Made by a program: the position numbers and the translations under genes
Assembly (NCBI RefSeq): GCF_907164915.1
Contig: NC_061863.1
Coordinates: 6,068,340 to 6,132,339, forward strand
Direction: 5' to 3'
Length of the DNA stretch: 64,000 nucleotides
Source: Impatiens glandulifera
Lineage: Eukaryota > Streptophyta > Magnoliopsida > Ericales > Balsaminaceae
The notes under the pieces: generated by a model
Told to the model about the DNA's origin: nothing
What the model saw: only the letters and a program-made list of their open reading frames with translations
Databases searched by the model: none
Part shown: in pieces, positions 37,516 to 49,665 of the stretch
Layout: each line of letters begins with the position of its first letter
How positions within the stretch are numbered: position 1 is the stretch's first letter

Positions 37516-39306
37516 GGGAAATTTGATCAAATGACCCTTAAAGGAGGGTCATTTTTATATTTAACCTTATAAAATTCCATTTTTATTTTTAATCTTTTTA
37601 TAAAAAAAAAAATCAATTTTACCCTTAATAACCTTTTTCCTTTTTTTCTTTTTTTTTTCTTTTCCTTTTCCTTTTTCCCCCATTTCTTTCTTCCCGTTTT
37701 CCTCTTCCCCTTCACTTTCCACCCGCGACTGTTCCCCTCCCCCGCGACCATTGCCCGCCGACTGCCTATCTTCCGGTCCCATTCTTCTTGTCGAGCAGCC
37801 GGACGATCGCCAAGCACCAGCCGGACGTTCTTCCTTTCTCGTTCTCGTTCTCGTTCTAATCATTCACGGACTGAGGTTAGTTCTCCTTATAATTTGGGAA
37901 ACCCGCTGATTTTAATGAGTATGAAGTTTAGTTTAGTTTAATTTAAGGATCGCTGTTTTAGAATAATCTGAATGGTTGATTTAGAATAATCTGAATGGGG
38001 CGAGGATCGTGAGGGTTGAGCGTGGGGTAGTGTGTGTGCTTGGGCGTGGGGTAGTGTGTGTGCTTGGGCGTGGGGTAGTGTGTGGGCTTGAGCGTGGATC
38101 GTGGGGATTGGGCGTAGGCTTGGGCGTGGGGTAGTGTGTGGGCTTGAGCGTGGATCGTGGGGATTGGGCGTAGGCTTGGGCGTGGGTTGGGGCGTGGGCT
38201 TCGGTGTGGGGCGTGGGCTTGGGCGTGGGGAAATTTCTCAAGCGAAGAAATTTGAGATTTTGCAATAGCAAACCGGATCGAACGAATTCACAAAGACGCG
38301 TGGATAGGGTTCCAGTCCTGGAGAGTTACAGCACAAAAGATATTTATTTGAATCACATGTTGAAAGAGATTTAGAAATCTATTAACAATTTCTTGTGTAT
38401 TGACAGGCATCTTTGTCTAAGACAGCTGAAACTGCATTTTTAGATGTGATCCAAGCTGTCTTTGACTAATTTCTAAAAGTGCAGTTTCAGCTGTCTTAGA
38501 CAAAGATGCCTTGTCAATACACAAAAAATCGTTAATAGATTTCTAAATCTTTCAACATGTGATTCAAATAAATATCTTTTGTGTTGTAACTCTCCAGGAC
38601 TGGAACCCTATCCATGCGTCTTTGTGAATTCGATCGATACGGTTTGCTATTGCAAAATCTCAAATTTCTTCGCTTGGGAAATTTCCCCACGCCCAAGCCC
38701 ACGCCCAAGCCTACGCCCCACGCCCCAGTCCACGCCCAAGCCTACGCCCAATCCCCACGATCCACGCTCAAGCCCACACACTACCCCACACACTCACCCC
38801 TCGCCCCAAGTCCACGCACTCACCCCACGCCCAAGCCCACGCACTCACCCCACGCCCAAGCCCACGCACTACCCCACGCCTCACGCTCAACCCTCACGAT
38901 CCTCGCCCCATTCAGATTATTCTAAAACCAACCATTCAGATTATTCTAAAACAGCGATCCCTAAATTAAACTAAACTTCATACTCATTAAAATAAGCGGG
39001 TTTTTCAAATCAGAAGGAGAACTAACCTCAGTCCGTGAATGATTAGAACGAGAACGAGAAAGGAAGAACGTCCGACTGCTCGGCAGGAAGAATGGGACCG
39101 GAAGATAGGCAGTCGGCGGACAATGGTCGCGGGGGAGGGGAACAGTCGCGGGTGGAAAGTGAAGGAGAAGAGAAAAACAGGAAGAAAGAAATGGGGGAAA
39201 AGAAAAAGGAAGAGAGAAAAAGAAAAAAGTTATTAAGGGTAAAATTGAAAATTAAAAAAAAGGGTTAAAAATAAAAATGGGATTTTGTAAGGTTAAAAAA
39301 TTTCCC
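37516..39306. mobile_element. 1.8-kb foldback element: two long inverted arms around a 27-nt loop
   Basis: The left arm (37516-38444) and right arm (38472-39306) are inverted copies of each other, by eye over 90% identical across most of their length, separated by the loop at 38445-38471. Outer ends read GGGAAATTT. From outside in, each arm holds an AT-rich strip, a polypyrimidine tract, a GC-rich segment (CCACCCGCGACTGTTCCCC), a CGTTCT repeat, a TAGAATAATCTGAATGG repeat and a tandem CCCACGCCCAAGCCTACG repeat. The left arm has an extra 22-24 bp and more tandem units. Long inverted arms suggest a Mutator-like or foldback transposon, but no target duplication was found. Proline-rich frames in the arms are repeat artefacts. 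Confidence 0.8.
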
Positions 39307-39309
39307 AAA

Positions 39310-40100
39310 ATCATGATAAAGTACCAAGAATTATGGCCCATGCAAAAAAATAAAAAATAAAAATTTTGGAAAAAATTATACTAAATTACAGTGGAACAAA
39401 ATATATTTATAGCGAATGAGAATCATTTTCAGTCTTCAATAATAGATTATACATATCACCACCATATACATTTAATAATTTATCCTATTTATCTATTTAT
39501 TTTATTATTAAAAAATATTTAATAACTTATATCTCTTCAATTTTTTATTCTTAAATTTTAATAAATAATTTTTTAAATAATTAATATATTAATATGTTCT
39601 TAAATATATATATATTATTATTATTAACAAACTTAATATATATATATATATATATATAAATAAAGAAAGTGAAAAAAATATTTATTTCTTGTTGTTGTGC
39701 TCAATAATTTATTCTCTTATTAATTAAATAATTAATTTTCAATAATAAAAATAATTCGAATTAAAATAAATAATGATTAATTGTAGTATATTTAATTAAA
39801 AATATTTACTCATTAATAGGTAGAAAGCGAGAAATTATTAATAAAAATAATATTTAATAGAGAGAAAATTAAATTTTTTAAATTTTATATAACTTTTTTA
39901 TAATATAAAATATATTAATATAATTGAGGAAACATAAATTAATTAATTAATTTATAATATATATATATATTAATTAATAATAATATATTTTTAAAACTTT
40001 TGATAAATTTATACCCCTTAAAACACTTTAAACAACTTTCATAATTTTGTTTTAACTTACTTTATTCTATATAGAGATATTAGCATAACATTTTAATCAA
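39310..40100. other. AT-rich spacer
   Basis: The sequence is almost entirely A and T, with several short TA runs (for example about 39637-39657). No coding or RNA feature was seen. Confidence 0.5.
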
Positions 40101-40109
40101 AGTGTTTAG

Positions 40110-40327
40110 AGCTTTATTCAACTGAAAGAATGAGAATAGGAAATAGATGGATAAATGTATGGAATAAGAATATATATGAAATTATTAATTAATTTCATTT
40201 TCATTAGTAAGGTTTGAATATTTGCATTTTTATTATATTATATTTAATTAAAAATATAAAATATTATTTTTTTATATTATAATTGTTTAAAATATATAAA
40301 ATATTTAAGTATAATATTTTATCATAC

Positions 40328-40365
<38 letters not shown>

Positions 40366-41035
40366 AAATACTTATAAAATAATAGTTATAAAATAATAGT
40401 TGAATGATTTAATTTTTTTTTATAATTATAAATAAAAAATTATTTAAGATAAAATCTTTAATATATTATATATTAATAATTGATCAAATTAAATATAATA
40501 TTTTACTTAATAACTAGTATAATTTTTTTTAATAGAATTTTTTATTAAAATATTTCATATTTATCATTTTAAATATTTTTTTATAAAAATTATTATTTTA
40601 TTTTTAAATTTTAAATTAATTTATTATAATTTTATTATTAATATATAATATTTAAAATTAATTATATAAAAATGTTTATATTATTATAAGTTATTGCAAT
40701 TATTATTAAAATTATATTTTATTAATATTATTTAAATAATTAAAATAATTTCTTTCAATAAATATAAAAAAATATTATTATTTTAATTATAAAAGAACGT
40801 CTATTATAATTATAATATATATATATATATTATAATTATAATTATGATCATGAGAGAACATAAAAAAATGGACATAAAAGAAAATACAACACACAAAAAA
40901 ATGAATATGAAAAAAAAATATAACACGAATGAAATTCATTCCTCCTAATTTAGAGATTATTCTTCATTATCTCAAATCAATATTACTAAATGATTCATTT
41001 TCTAAAAATCATGTACAACATGCCTTATATTTCTT
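40110..41035. mobile_element. AT-rich MITE-like element, copy 2
   Basis: The core (AATTGTTTAAAATATATAAA at about 40281) and the right-hand part (GAAATTCATTC...TCAAATCAATATTAC) parallel 6580-7625 in the same order. The copy contains a TA microsatellite at about 40335-40363. No transposase or target duplication was found. Confidence 0.45.
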
Positions 41036-41459
41036 AATAAAAGTTCACCCACTTATTTTAAACTCTATCCATTTAAATTATCTTGAATTATACCTATTTT
41101 ATTTTCTAAATAGTCTATAAAATATTATAAAAATAGAGTAGTTTAATCACAATAATGAAATATAGTATGATATAATATTCATAAAATTTAATCAAAGAAA
41201 AAACAAAGACTTATGTTGAACTATTTTTTATGTTAATGACTATAGAGGGATCATTATATCTTATAAAAAATTGTTTATTTACTTTAATTATACATATTTT
41301 TTCTTTATTTAAACAAGAGTTTAAATGATTAAATATAATAAAATATTTTATTCTCACATCAACTTTCAAATTGAATCTCACTTCTTTCTAATTTTTAAAT
41401 TAATTTATTTTTTGAATATTGATTTTTATTTTAAAATTAAATTTCATTTTCATTTTATC

Positions 41460-42582
41460 CCTCTACTATAGTATTCACACGATTCTCTCTCCACTATCTC
41501 CATTTACTCCTCTCCACTCTCCCCATTTACTCCTCTCATTCTCTATTCTTTTTCTCAATCATGTAGTTTTCTCCATTCTTTTTCTATAGTTTCTGTTCCT
41601 CATTTGTTACTCAGGTCAGTATTGAGAATAATTTTTGTTGTTTTTATTTTTGAAATAATGTTATACATAAATTTATAATTGTTTAACTTATCGAAAAAAA
41701 GAAAATTGTTCGTGAACTTTAATTATTATAGTTAGCTTGTGAACATTAAAATTTAAAATCTTAACATGTCATTTTGATTTATAATAAGAAATACAGGCAT
41801 GAAAATTGATTAAAAATACAATTTTAGATCAAATTATTACTATCTTGATTTTCTCTTGTTTGAGTGGATATATATAAATTGTTAGTCTATTTGAATATGA
41901 TGTTATTTAAAAACAATTAAGGGTAATGAATTTCCTTTGAAAGGTATTGTTCTTATTTAGAAGTTAAAATAGGTTAACTTAATTTATAACTAAACTGGTT
42001 TTGTTTGTGCAAACTAGACATGGTGTAGGTAAAAATAGAGCGACAGAGTTCAGAGCTGCTGAAGATATATCTGATGCAAGTATGGATCCTAGTTGGCAGA
42101 AGAAGGCGACCTTGAGTTCTTCATCGGAGGGTGAAGATGAATCAGTTGTTGTCTCCCACTCGTCAGGCTCACATAGAACTTCATCAAACAACAAATCATT
42201 CAAGAAAAAAGGAAATAAACTTTTATCGAAAAAGAAAAGTTTACAAAAGAAAAAACAATCAGAAACCTTTCAACAAAGGATTGACTCTACGTTGGACAAT
42301 CTTAGTTCCAAATTTGAGTCAATTTGTGACCAAATGGCATCACAATATACTAGTGTTGCAAATGCTTTGATTCCCGAATCTAAATCTAAATTTTTAAGTG
42401 CGGCAAAGATGCGAGATATTATTGATGAATTTATTAGCATTGATATACCTCAAATGGATATTGGTAAAGCTGTTGAAATTTGCTACAAGGACCCTGTGAA
42501 AGTGAAAGTTGTATTCGCGTTGCCAAGTCAATTGAGACGATCCTATGTACTTGGGTTTGTTCATCAATCTTTGAATCCATGA
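41460..42582 (+). pseudogene. C-terminal remnant of a Harbinger-type Myb/SANT-like protein, possibly a small spliced gene
   Basis: A 194-codon open frame runs to a stop at 42582. It has a Ser-rich acidic stretch, a Lys-rich basic patch (KKKGNKLLSKKKSLQKKK), then LDNLSSKFESICDQMASQYT and a conserved-looking end, DPVKVKVVFALPSQLRRSYV. This resembles the C-terminal half of plant Myb/SANT-like proteins (Myb_DNA-bind_3), which include PIF/Harbinger ORF1. The DNA-binding N-terminal half is missing. A pyrimidine-rich leader at 41460-41614 ends in CAG followed by GTCAGT, and AACTAG precedes the frame at about 42017, so an intron is possible. In that case translation would start at the ATG at 42082 (166 residues). 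It could be a decayed transposon gene or an adopted one. Confidence 0.5.
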
Positions 42583-43120
42583 ACTATGTAGGTTAGTTTT
42601 TGTTTGTTGGCTTTTGGGCATAATTAATTACAACATGTAATTGCTGGTTTATTTTTAAAAAATAGTTGATAGTATCAAAGTCAATTCTAGCTTTTGGTTG
42701 TATTTAAGTATTTTCAATTTAATTTATTTTTTTATATTTAAGAAAAGAAAAGAAGAACATTTGATCTACTAGTTGAGAAGATTCTTGTTTTTGTTAGAAT
42801 GAATTAAATAAATTAATAGATAGAACAATATTTATAAAAAACAGATATATGACTTGATATTTACTCATTGCTTTATTTTTATTTTTTTGTATGTAACTCA
42901 AAAAATGTTTAAAATCAACTACGAAAATATAGTGATAAATTAAAGTCAAAATAACTTTATTCAAATAAAAACATTATAATTTATATTATAAACAAACTAA
43001 ACATTATTTCAACAATCTCATGTGGTAAGGTATGGTGGCACTACTTTTAAATCCAAAAATTGCAAATTTAAAAGTGAGTATTATAAATATTTGAGAGATC
43101 GATGTTAAAAAATGCATTCT
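42583..43120. other. AT-rich spacer
   Basis: No feature was recognised, apart from the repeated phrase GGTGGCACTACTTTTAAAT at about 43030 and 43135. Confidence 0.4.
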
Positions 43121-43129
43121 TGAATACAA

Positions 43130-44470
43130 TATATGGTGGCACTACTTTTAAATAAGGGATAAGAGGCATGTGAAAGTGTGAGGTCGAAATTATTGATTAG
43201 TTGACGAGCATTTGAAAGTGTGAGGTCATGAGATTGAGGTCTAGTGGTGGGTGATTTGTCAACCGAGTGGATAAAAGAGGCATATGAAAAAGTGGGAGTC
43301 AAAAGATGATGGTCAGTTAATTGGGGGTTAATGGTTGGTTTGACGAGGTGTGTGATCAATTGGTATTGGTTGTTGAAATTGAGGTAAAAGAGGTCGTCTA
43401 AAATTGGTGGGTTGTTTGCCGATGGATAAATAGGCATCTAAGGGGATAAAAATGCATATGAAAAAGTGTGAGTCATAAGATGAGGATGGTCAATTGAGAG
43501 ATTAGTGGTTGGTTTGATGAGGGATAAGATGTGTGTGATTGATTGAAATTGGTTGTTGATTTGTTGAAGTAGGGGTAAAAAAGATCGACTAAGATTGGTT
43601 GTTGGTTTGTCGATGAAATAAAGAGGAATATGAAAAAAGTGTGAGTCACAAGAGGTCGACTAAAATTTGGTCGGTGGTTTACCGAAAGGATAAAGAGACA
43701 TATGAAAAAGTGAGTCACAAGAGGTCGACTAAGATTTGGTTAATTATTTGTCGAAGGGAAAAAGAGACATGAAAAGTGTGAGTCGCAAGATGAGAGGTCA
43801 ATAAGGATTGGTGTTGGTTTGACGAGGATAAGAGGTGTGTAAAAGTGTGGGAGGTCACGAAATGAGATATTGATTGAGATTTGGTGGTTGATTTACCGAA
43901 GTGGGAGTAAAAAAGAGATCGCGGTAATATAAAAGAGGATGATAATAAATGATATATTAGTGTATAAAATATATGAATGAGATGTTGATTAATCGAATCG
44001 TAAAAGTGTGTGAGATCACGAGATTAAAGGTTGATTGAGATTTGTGGATGATTTTCCGGGTGGATAAAGAGGAATATGAAAAAGTATGAATCACAATATA
44101 AGAGGTCGATTGGTGGTAAAAGAGGTCGCAGTAAGAGTAAAAATCATGAGATGAGATGTGGAATTTGTGGAGATAAGAGACCGATAATAAAGAAGATACC
44201 AGTGGTTAGAAATAATATGAATGAAATTTAGATTGATCGAAATGTTAAAATGTGTGAGCTCACGATATTAGAGGTCGATTGAGATTGGTGGTTATTTTGT
44301 CGAGTATGATAAGATGCATGTAAAAAATGCGAGGTCATGATATGAGAGGTCGATTAAGATTGACGATTAATTTGACGAGAGATCACGATATGAGAGGTGA
44401 ATTGTGTGATTGATGGTTGATTTGTAGTGATGACAAAATGATTGTGATAATGGATAAGAGGTCGATGATA
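43130..44470. repeat. Degenerate minisatellite, GAGGTCGATTGAGATTTGG units
   Basis: About 1.3 kb is made of diverged tandem units containing ATATGAAAAAGTGTGAGTC, CACAAGAGGTCGACTAA and GATTTGGTGGTTGATTTG-like phrases. Unit starts at about 43275, 43448, 43619, 43690 and 43760 give spacings near 172 bp and 70 bp, suggesting a short unit and a compound unit. The strand is purine- and G-rich compared with its surroundings. Minus-strand frames (43105-43718) only translate the repeat (TLSHASYP-like) and are not genes. Confidence 0.7.
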
Positions 44471-44479
44471 GTCCAAAGT

Positions 44480-45030
44480 TAATAGTACAAAGTACGTCAA
44501 GTTATAAATTGTGTAATAGATTTGATTTTTACTAAGAAGAAATCTACATTAAATATTTTTTAAACTCATGAAATTAATTTATTTTAACTTTTAGATATTT
44601 AATAAATTTTAATATTAAATTTTTTATTAAAAATAATTTTAAAAACTAAAATTAATTTTAAATTAGTTAAATATAAATAATATTAATTTTGTCTAAAATA
44701 TTTATAAATAAATAATATATTCTTTCAAAATTCATGCTAGTTTTTCTATATAACACAGTTATTCTTAAAATAAATTAAAATAGAATGTGTTAAATCAAAA
44801 TATTCATTTAATTATTATATAATCATCACCAAACATCAAATAAAATACTTTTTTTATTTTTTTTTATAGTATTTGATTTTATTAAATATAAATAATAATT
44901 TAACCTAAAAATTGGATTATTTAAAAAATAAAAAAACAAGATCAAAATATAGGTAAATCAGCACGTGGCTGAATCTGGTTCGTCTGTCTTTCATATAATA
45001 AATCTTTAACCCCTATATGTTTCCTCTTCA
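44480..45030. other. AT-rich spacer
   Basis: The sequence is AT-rich, with nothing recognisable. Confidence 0.4.
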
Positions 45031-45039
45031 AAACTCTCT

Positions 45040-47340
45040 CAACTTTCCTCCAGCCGTAATGGTTTCTCTCTCTTCATATCTATGCCTTTGAGGATTTGTT
45101 GCTGTGATCTCTAATTCGCTTGGTGCAGATCGGGAACTGCTTCTCCGGTGAAGGAGGCGATACAATTTTTATATTTATCGCCGACCGAAGTAGCTCCCGC
45201 CTTGCATCAACTGAATCGGAGATCGCAGTGAATGCGGTTAGATTTTCGTTTCTACTGATCTAGGTCTTGAGCTGATTGGATTTTCATGTTGCGTAGATGA
45301 TAGATCGTCTTCGTTCTAATAGATCTGGATGACTTATTAGATCTGGAGTTTGTTATTTGATTGATTTGATCTGTTACTTTCTATTTGATCCAATAGTTTC
45401 GTCTCATGATCTATCTCTACATGATTTATTACTTTGCTAAATCTGCATGATATAAAGGAGATTTATCAATTTACTTCATTGCAGTCATTATTTAACTAAA
45501 AATGGAAAATTTGGAGCATGGCTAAACAAAAAGGTTGATTCTTGTTGTTCTGTTTTAATTGATGCTTCTGAATCTGAACTTTTCACCTATTTGTTCCTTT
45601 TATCTGTAGCTTCATTTTAGTTATGATGTTTATTGAACAAGATGCATTACTGTACTTGAATCTTAGGAAGATCCTTGATATATTATTCATATTGCTAGCT
45701 CCAATTGACTATGTGAAGGTTTCAATGATTTCAATTGCATACCAATTAGGCAATGTTTAAACATTCTATGCTTGCAATTGATCATTTCTAATTCATTTCA
45801 ACATTATATTTCATGAGAATGGTCCAAGTTCTTCAGATGAGAAAACAGTTTCATTTCAACATAATATTCATACTTAACTGCTACTAACAAGAATGCTGAA
45901 TAAGGATTCTTCCATCTCTGAAGTGAAGTTTTGTTGTCTTGCGATATGTAGCTTCTCTTCCTGCGTTTTTGCCTTGGTTTCGATTGCAGGTTTCAGTTTC
46001 AACAGGTTGGTTTGACAATTCTCATCTAAACAACATCCTTGATTGTAGCTTTGAAGGTTGATTTTCATTACAATGTTTTATGTCCAGCCATCAATGGTCG
46101 AGATCAAATGTAAATCAACGGCCAAGATTAGATGATAAACGCCAATACGAGATCTAATAAACAATGAATTGGGAGTGTAGTTAATTTTTAGTTATAAAAC
46201 TGTTAACTGTAGTTAAAATTACTTATGTAATTTCCTATTTAAGTAATAGGATAGGTGTGTTGTATACAAGGAAGTAATTCACTCATGTATTGGATTCTTC
46301 ATCTTCTAAATCAAACCCTAGTTTTGTATCAATTTGCCCATCTGGTTATCATGTATTTTTGTTGAGATTTCAAAGTTTAGATTCTGTTCATTATTTACTA
46401 CTCAATGGCTTATTTGAAATATATATTTAGATTTTTGAATGATATTTTGATAATTCAAAAACAGACAACTCTATTAGTTATTAGCATTTAATAGGTTATA
46501 TCAATACTAGTACTTAGTATGTCTGTTTTTCTCACTTAACATTGAGCAGGGGGGGCCGGGGAAGGCGGAGGTTCTAAGAGCAGTGTTCGAATCCACAATG
46601 ATTTTCGAATACAAGGTAAGGACTGGACTTCATTTTTTTCTAGATGAGACACTTTGAGACCTTTTGGAAAGTGATTTTGTTTGCATTTTCAGTGTAAAAT
46701 GTGAAAAGTTGTAAAATTAAATTGATTGTGCTACGGAAAATTGTTTTTAATTAGATTTTTTTTTTTGAGAAATATAACTTAGTTTTGTGTTAGAAGGTAA
46801 TCTGAATTCAAACCTGTCTTAGTAATTGGGTGCAGTAAGATTAGATTGTACACAAATGGTAATAATATACCATCTCTTCTATTAACATAAGCAATAAATG
46901 TATTATCTAGGTTAGATGACTAAAACATTCTTTCTATTTAATATTAAAATTGTACTAAAACAATAAAGGAAGTGTAATTTGGTAGTTTGGCTGATATGTT
47001 AAATTCTTCATCAAACAAAGGCCCTAGAAGATCAATTGTCTAAGATTTTGGAACATGAGATGGTAATTGAAATAGGTTATGACATAGAGAAAACTATCAT
47101 ATTGATATGGTTCAATTTGAAGAAATCACTTTTATTTTGAATTAGACAATACATTGTATTGTATCTTTAATACAATTTTTTAATGAAATGAGATGAGATG
47201 AATGTTATCATGTTGGTTGTTGCACATTTGACAGAACTTTTATTTGATAACTGGAAGAGGGTAGATGGGGCTGCCTTAACTGCATTGAGTTTGGACATTG
47301 GAAGTCTTTACTACTCCCCCTTTTGTAAGGTATGTCATTA
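45040..47340 (+). pseudogene. Exon-like islands of an unrecognised gene, probably decayed
   Basis: Three short GC-richer islands have splice-like borders. The first (about 45130-45238) follows GGTGCAG and translates IGNCFSGEGGDTIFIFIADR. The second (about 46552-46614) follows GAGCAG, translates GKAEVLRAVFESTMIFEYK and is followed by GTAAGG. The third (47236-47332) follows TTTGACAG, translates LLFDNWKRVDGAALTALSLD and is followed by GTATGT. The phases do not join cleanly, and the ATG at 45059 stops after ten codons. Between them, 46080-46330 looks like part of an LTR (a TATTTAAG box and a CAAACCCTAGTTTTGTATC segment). I do not recognise the protein. It may be a non-coding transcript or a broken gene. 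Confidence 0.25.
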
Positions 47341-47876
47341 AAAGCTGTTGCTACTTCTTGTGATTTATATAACTTCATATTCTATTATATGTTTTTGTGA
47401 CGAATTTGTGTTATAAAGATAAAATGAAATGCGAGTAATAACTCTAACTAAAGATAAAGAACAGTGTGAGATTAGAGAAAAAAAAAACTAAGGTCATTTG
47501 ATTAGATCTAGCTGCACATTTATCAAATATTCAAGTCTTCCCTTTGGTTCTTTTGATTCTTGCTCGAGCTCTTATCGCACCATGGGCTCGAGCCTTGATC
47601 AAAAACTCATTCGGATTGCCATGACTCTAACCATTTGTTGTAGAAGAGGGATCAAATGTATAAAAATCTAAAGAAATTTTGTCACTACATAGTTTTGTCT
47701 TCTAAAGGGGAGATGGCAAAAATGTATGGCCATGGTTTAAGCACTTAGATGACCGATAAAGACCCTTTGTTTGTTAGCACATTATAGAAATGGGCAGAGT
47801 TATTAGACTTGTTTTTCTTTCATTTCTAGGGGACCATGGTAGATTTATTGCAAATACCGACGATCTCTTGGTCTTT

Positions 47877-47931
47877 TGTCGGTTTATGTGGTTCTTGGTC
47901 TTTTGTCGGTTTATGTGGTTGTCGGATTAGA
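47877..47931. repeat. 27-bp perfect tandem duplication
   Basis: The unit CTTGGTCTTTTGTCGGTTTA plus the next seven bases occurs twice in immediate succession, inside otherwise unremarkable sequence. Confidence 0.75.
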
Positions 47932-47944
47932 AATGAAGTCGGGT

Positions 47945-48935
47945 AACTCTTTAGGATAGAAATGTGTTATCAGTTGTTAATTTTGAGATTTTTTACATGT
48001 TAAATTTTTACTAATATATTTGTTTGTATAATGTTTGTAAAGAGTTTGTTTGATCTTTGTTTGGGAAAACCTAAATTAAGAGCTCAATATGAGTTTGAAC
48101 AAAATAAAAAATTATAAATTTTCTATCAAATATCTCATTGATTTGATTTAGATATGAAATCTATTTTATATATATATATATATTAATAAATTAAATGATT
48201 TTTTCTGTTAAACTCAATTCCATTTCAAAGTGTTTATAAGTAGAATTTCCAATAATTCATTTTGAGAATAAGAATGTCATTTCACTTCCCTACCCTATAG
48301 GTTTAAAATATAAAAAACAAATCTCAATTCTTCAAAAAGGAGTCGTAGGGATATACAATGTGGTAAAAGTCTATTATATATTAATTAATGTGACACTTAT
48401 AGCTCTCTTTTTTACTTTAAAGAATTTTTTTATTGAAATGTGTGACAATAGAGAAGTAATTAAATAATTTAACTATCATAATGCCTTCATTCTTTTAATT
48501 ATCTTATAAACTTTTCTCCACTTCCTTTTTCGAGTTGCTCAAATATTATTTTTATTAGTTTTTTTTATGAATTCTAAATCTCAAAGTCAACTTTAATTAT
48601 TCCACTAGCACCTCAAATTGAGCTATAAAACAATACTTTAGTATCTAAAGGTTGATAGTTAATTATATGGTCTTTAATCATGATTTTAATTTAAAAAGTT
48701 TTTTTTTTCCGTTTATTTGTGTATAAAATATTAAAATTTAGTTTGTTATTTAATTAACAAAATACTTAGAGTAGTTTAGATCACAAAGATTGTTTAGACT
48801 AAATAGTTTTCATTACAAAATTTCATATTCAACACCCGGTTAAAGAATTTATGGATTTAAGTAATTGTCTAAATATATTAATCATGATAATTTAAGTGAC
48901 AGTCTGGTCTAGAAAACTAAATTATTAATTTTGAA
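47945..48935. other. AT-rich spacer
   Basis: No gene or bounded repeat was seen. Confidence 0.4.
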
Positions 48936-48938
48936 TAA

Positions 48939-49203
48939 GGCCTTGTTCTCTTTGAGTTTTTTAAAAACCTATTCCAAAACAATTTTCCAATCAATCACTT
49001 CTCAACAATCAAATCACTCATTTCATTAACCAAAATACTAAAATACCCTCTATTTTAAATTATTATTTTTTATTTTATTCATATATATCAATACTTTTTT
49101 AAGTCTTTTTACCAAAAATAATCATCACTTCCTCAAAATCATCACCAATCATTACCTTTTTCCCTCTCTAGGTTTTTTCAAAAACCCTAATCCAAACAAG
49201 GCC
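48939..49203 (+). mobile_element. Tourist-like MITE, copy c
   Basis: It begins GGCCTTGTTCTC and ends AACAAGGCC, with TAA on both flanks (48936-48938 and 49204-49206). The interior is very similar to copy b (CAATCAATCACTTCTCAACA, then AATACTAAAATACCCTC). It is non-coding. This is the best-preserved copy of the family here. Confidence 0.85.
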
Positions 49204-49209
49204 TAAGAA

Positions 49210-49622
49210 TGATAACTTCACATAATTTCGCCTAAATAAAATGTTCTTTTTGAGGTAATATATCATTCTTCTAACCATCACATTTATATGGGTATGCTTG
49301 GAATATGTTCAAAATACATCGTTTGAAAAAAGTGAAATATATTTTTTTACCCAATCCTAACTAAATTATATTTAATCTATTATCTAAACCATTTTATTTA
49401 GATTTTTTTTTTACCTTTTTATTTAGAATAATTGAAGTCTGTTTGATTTAGTTTATTTATGACAATTTATTCTCACGAATAAAGTGAATCAAAATAGTCC
49501 CAAACTCCCAATATTGAAAAAATGACCACTCTTAGCTCATTTAGAAAGATGTGGATTTAAAAAAAAAATCTTAGTTTAAATGTTAATATTGATGCAGATG
49601 AAAAATATAAATTAATTTACTG

Positions 49623-49665
<43 letters not shown>

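Noticed and set aside
37527..39236. Several frames in the palindrome arms, including Thr-Pro-Lys-Pro repeat proteins
   Set aside because: They translate tandem CCCACGCCCAAGCC repeats or polypurine tracts, occur in mirrored form in both arms, and lack any start context or conserved domain.
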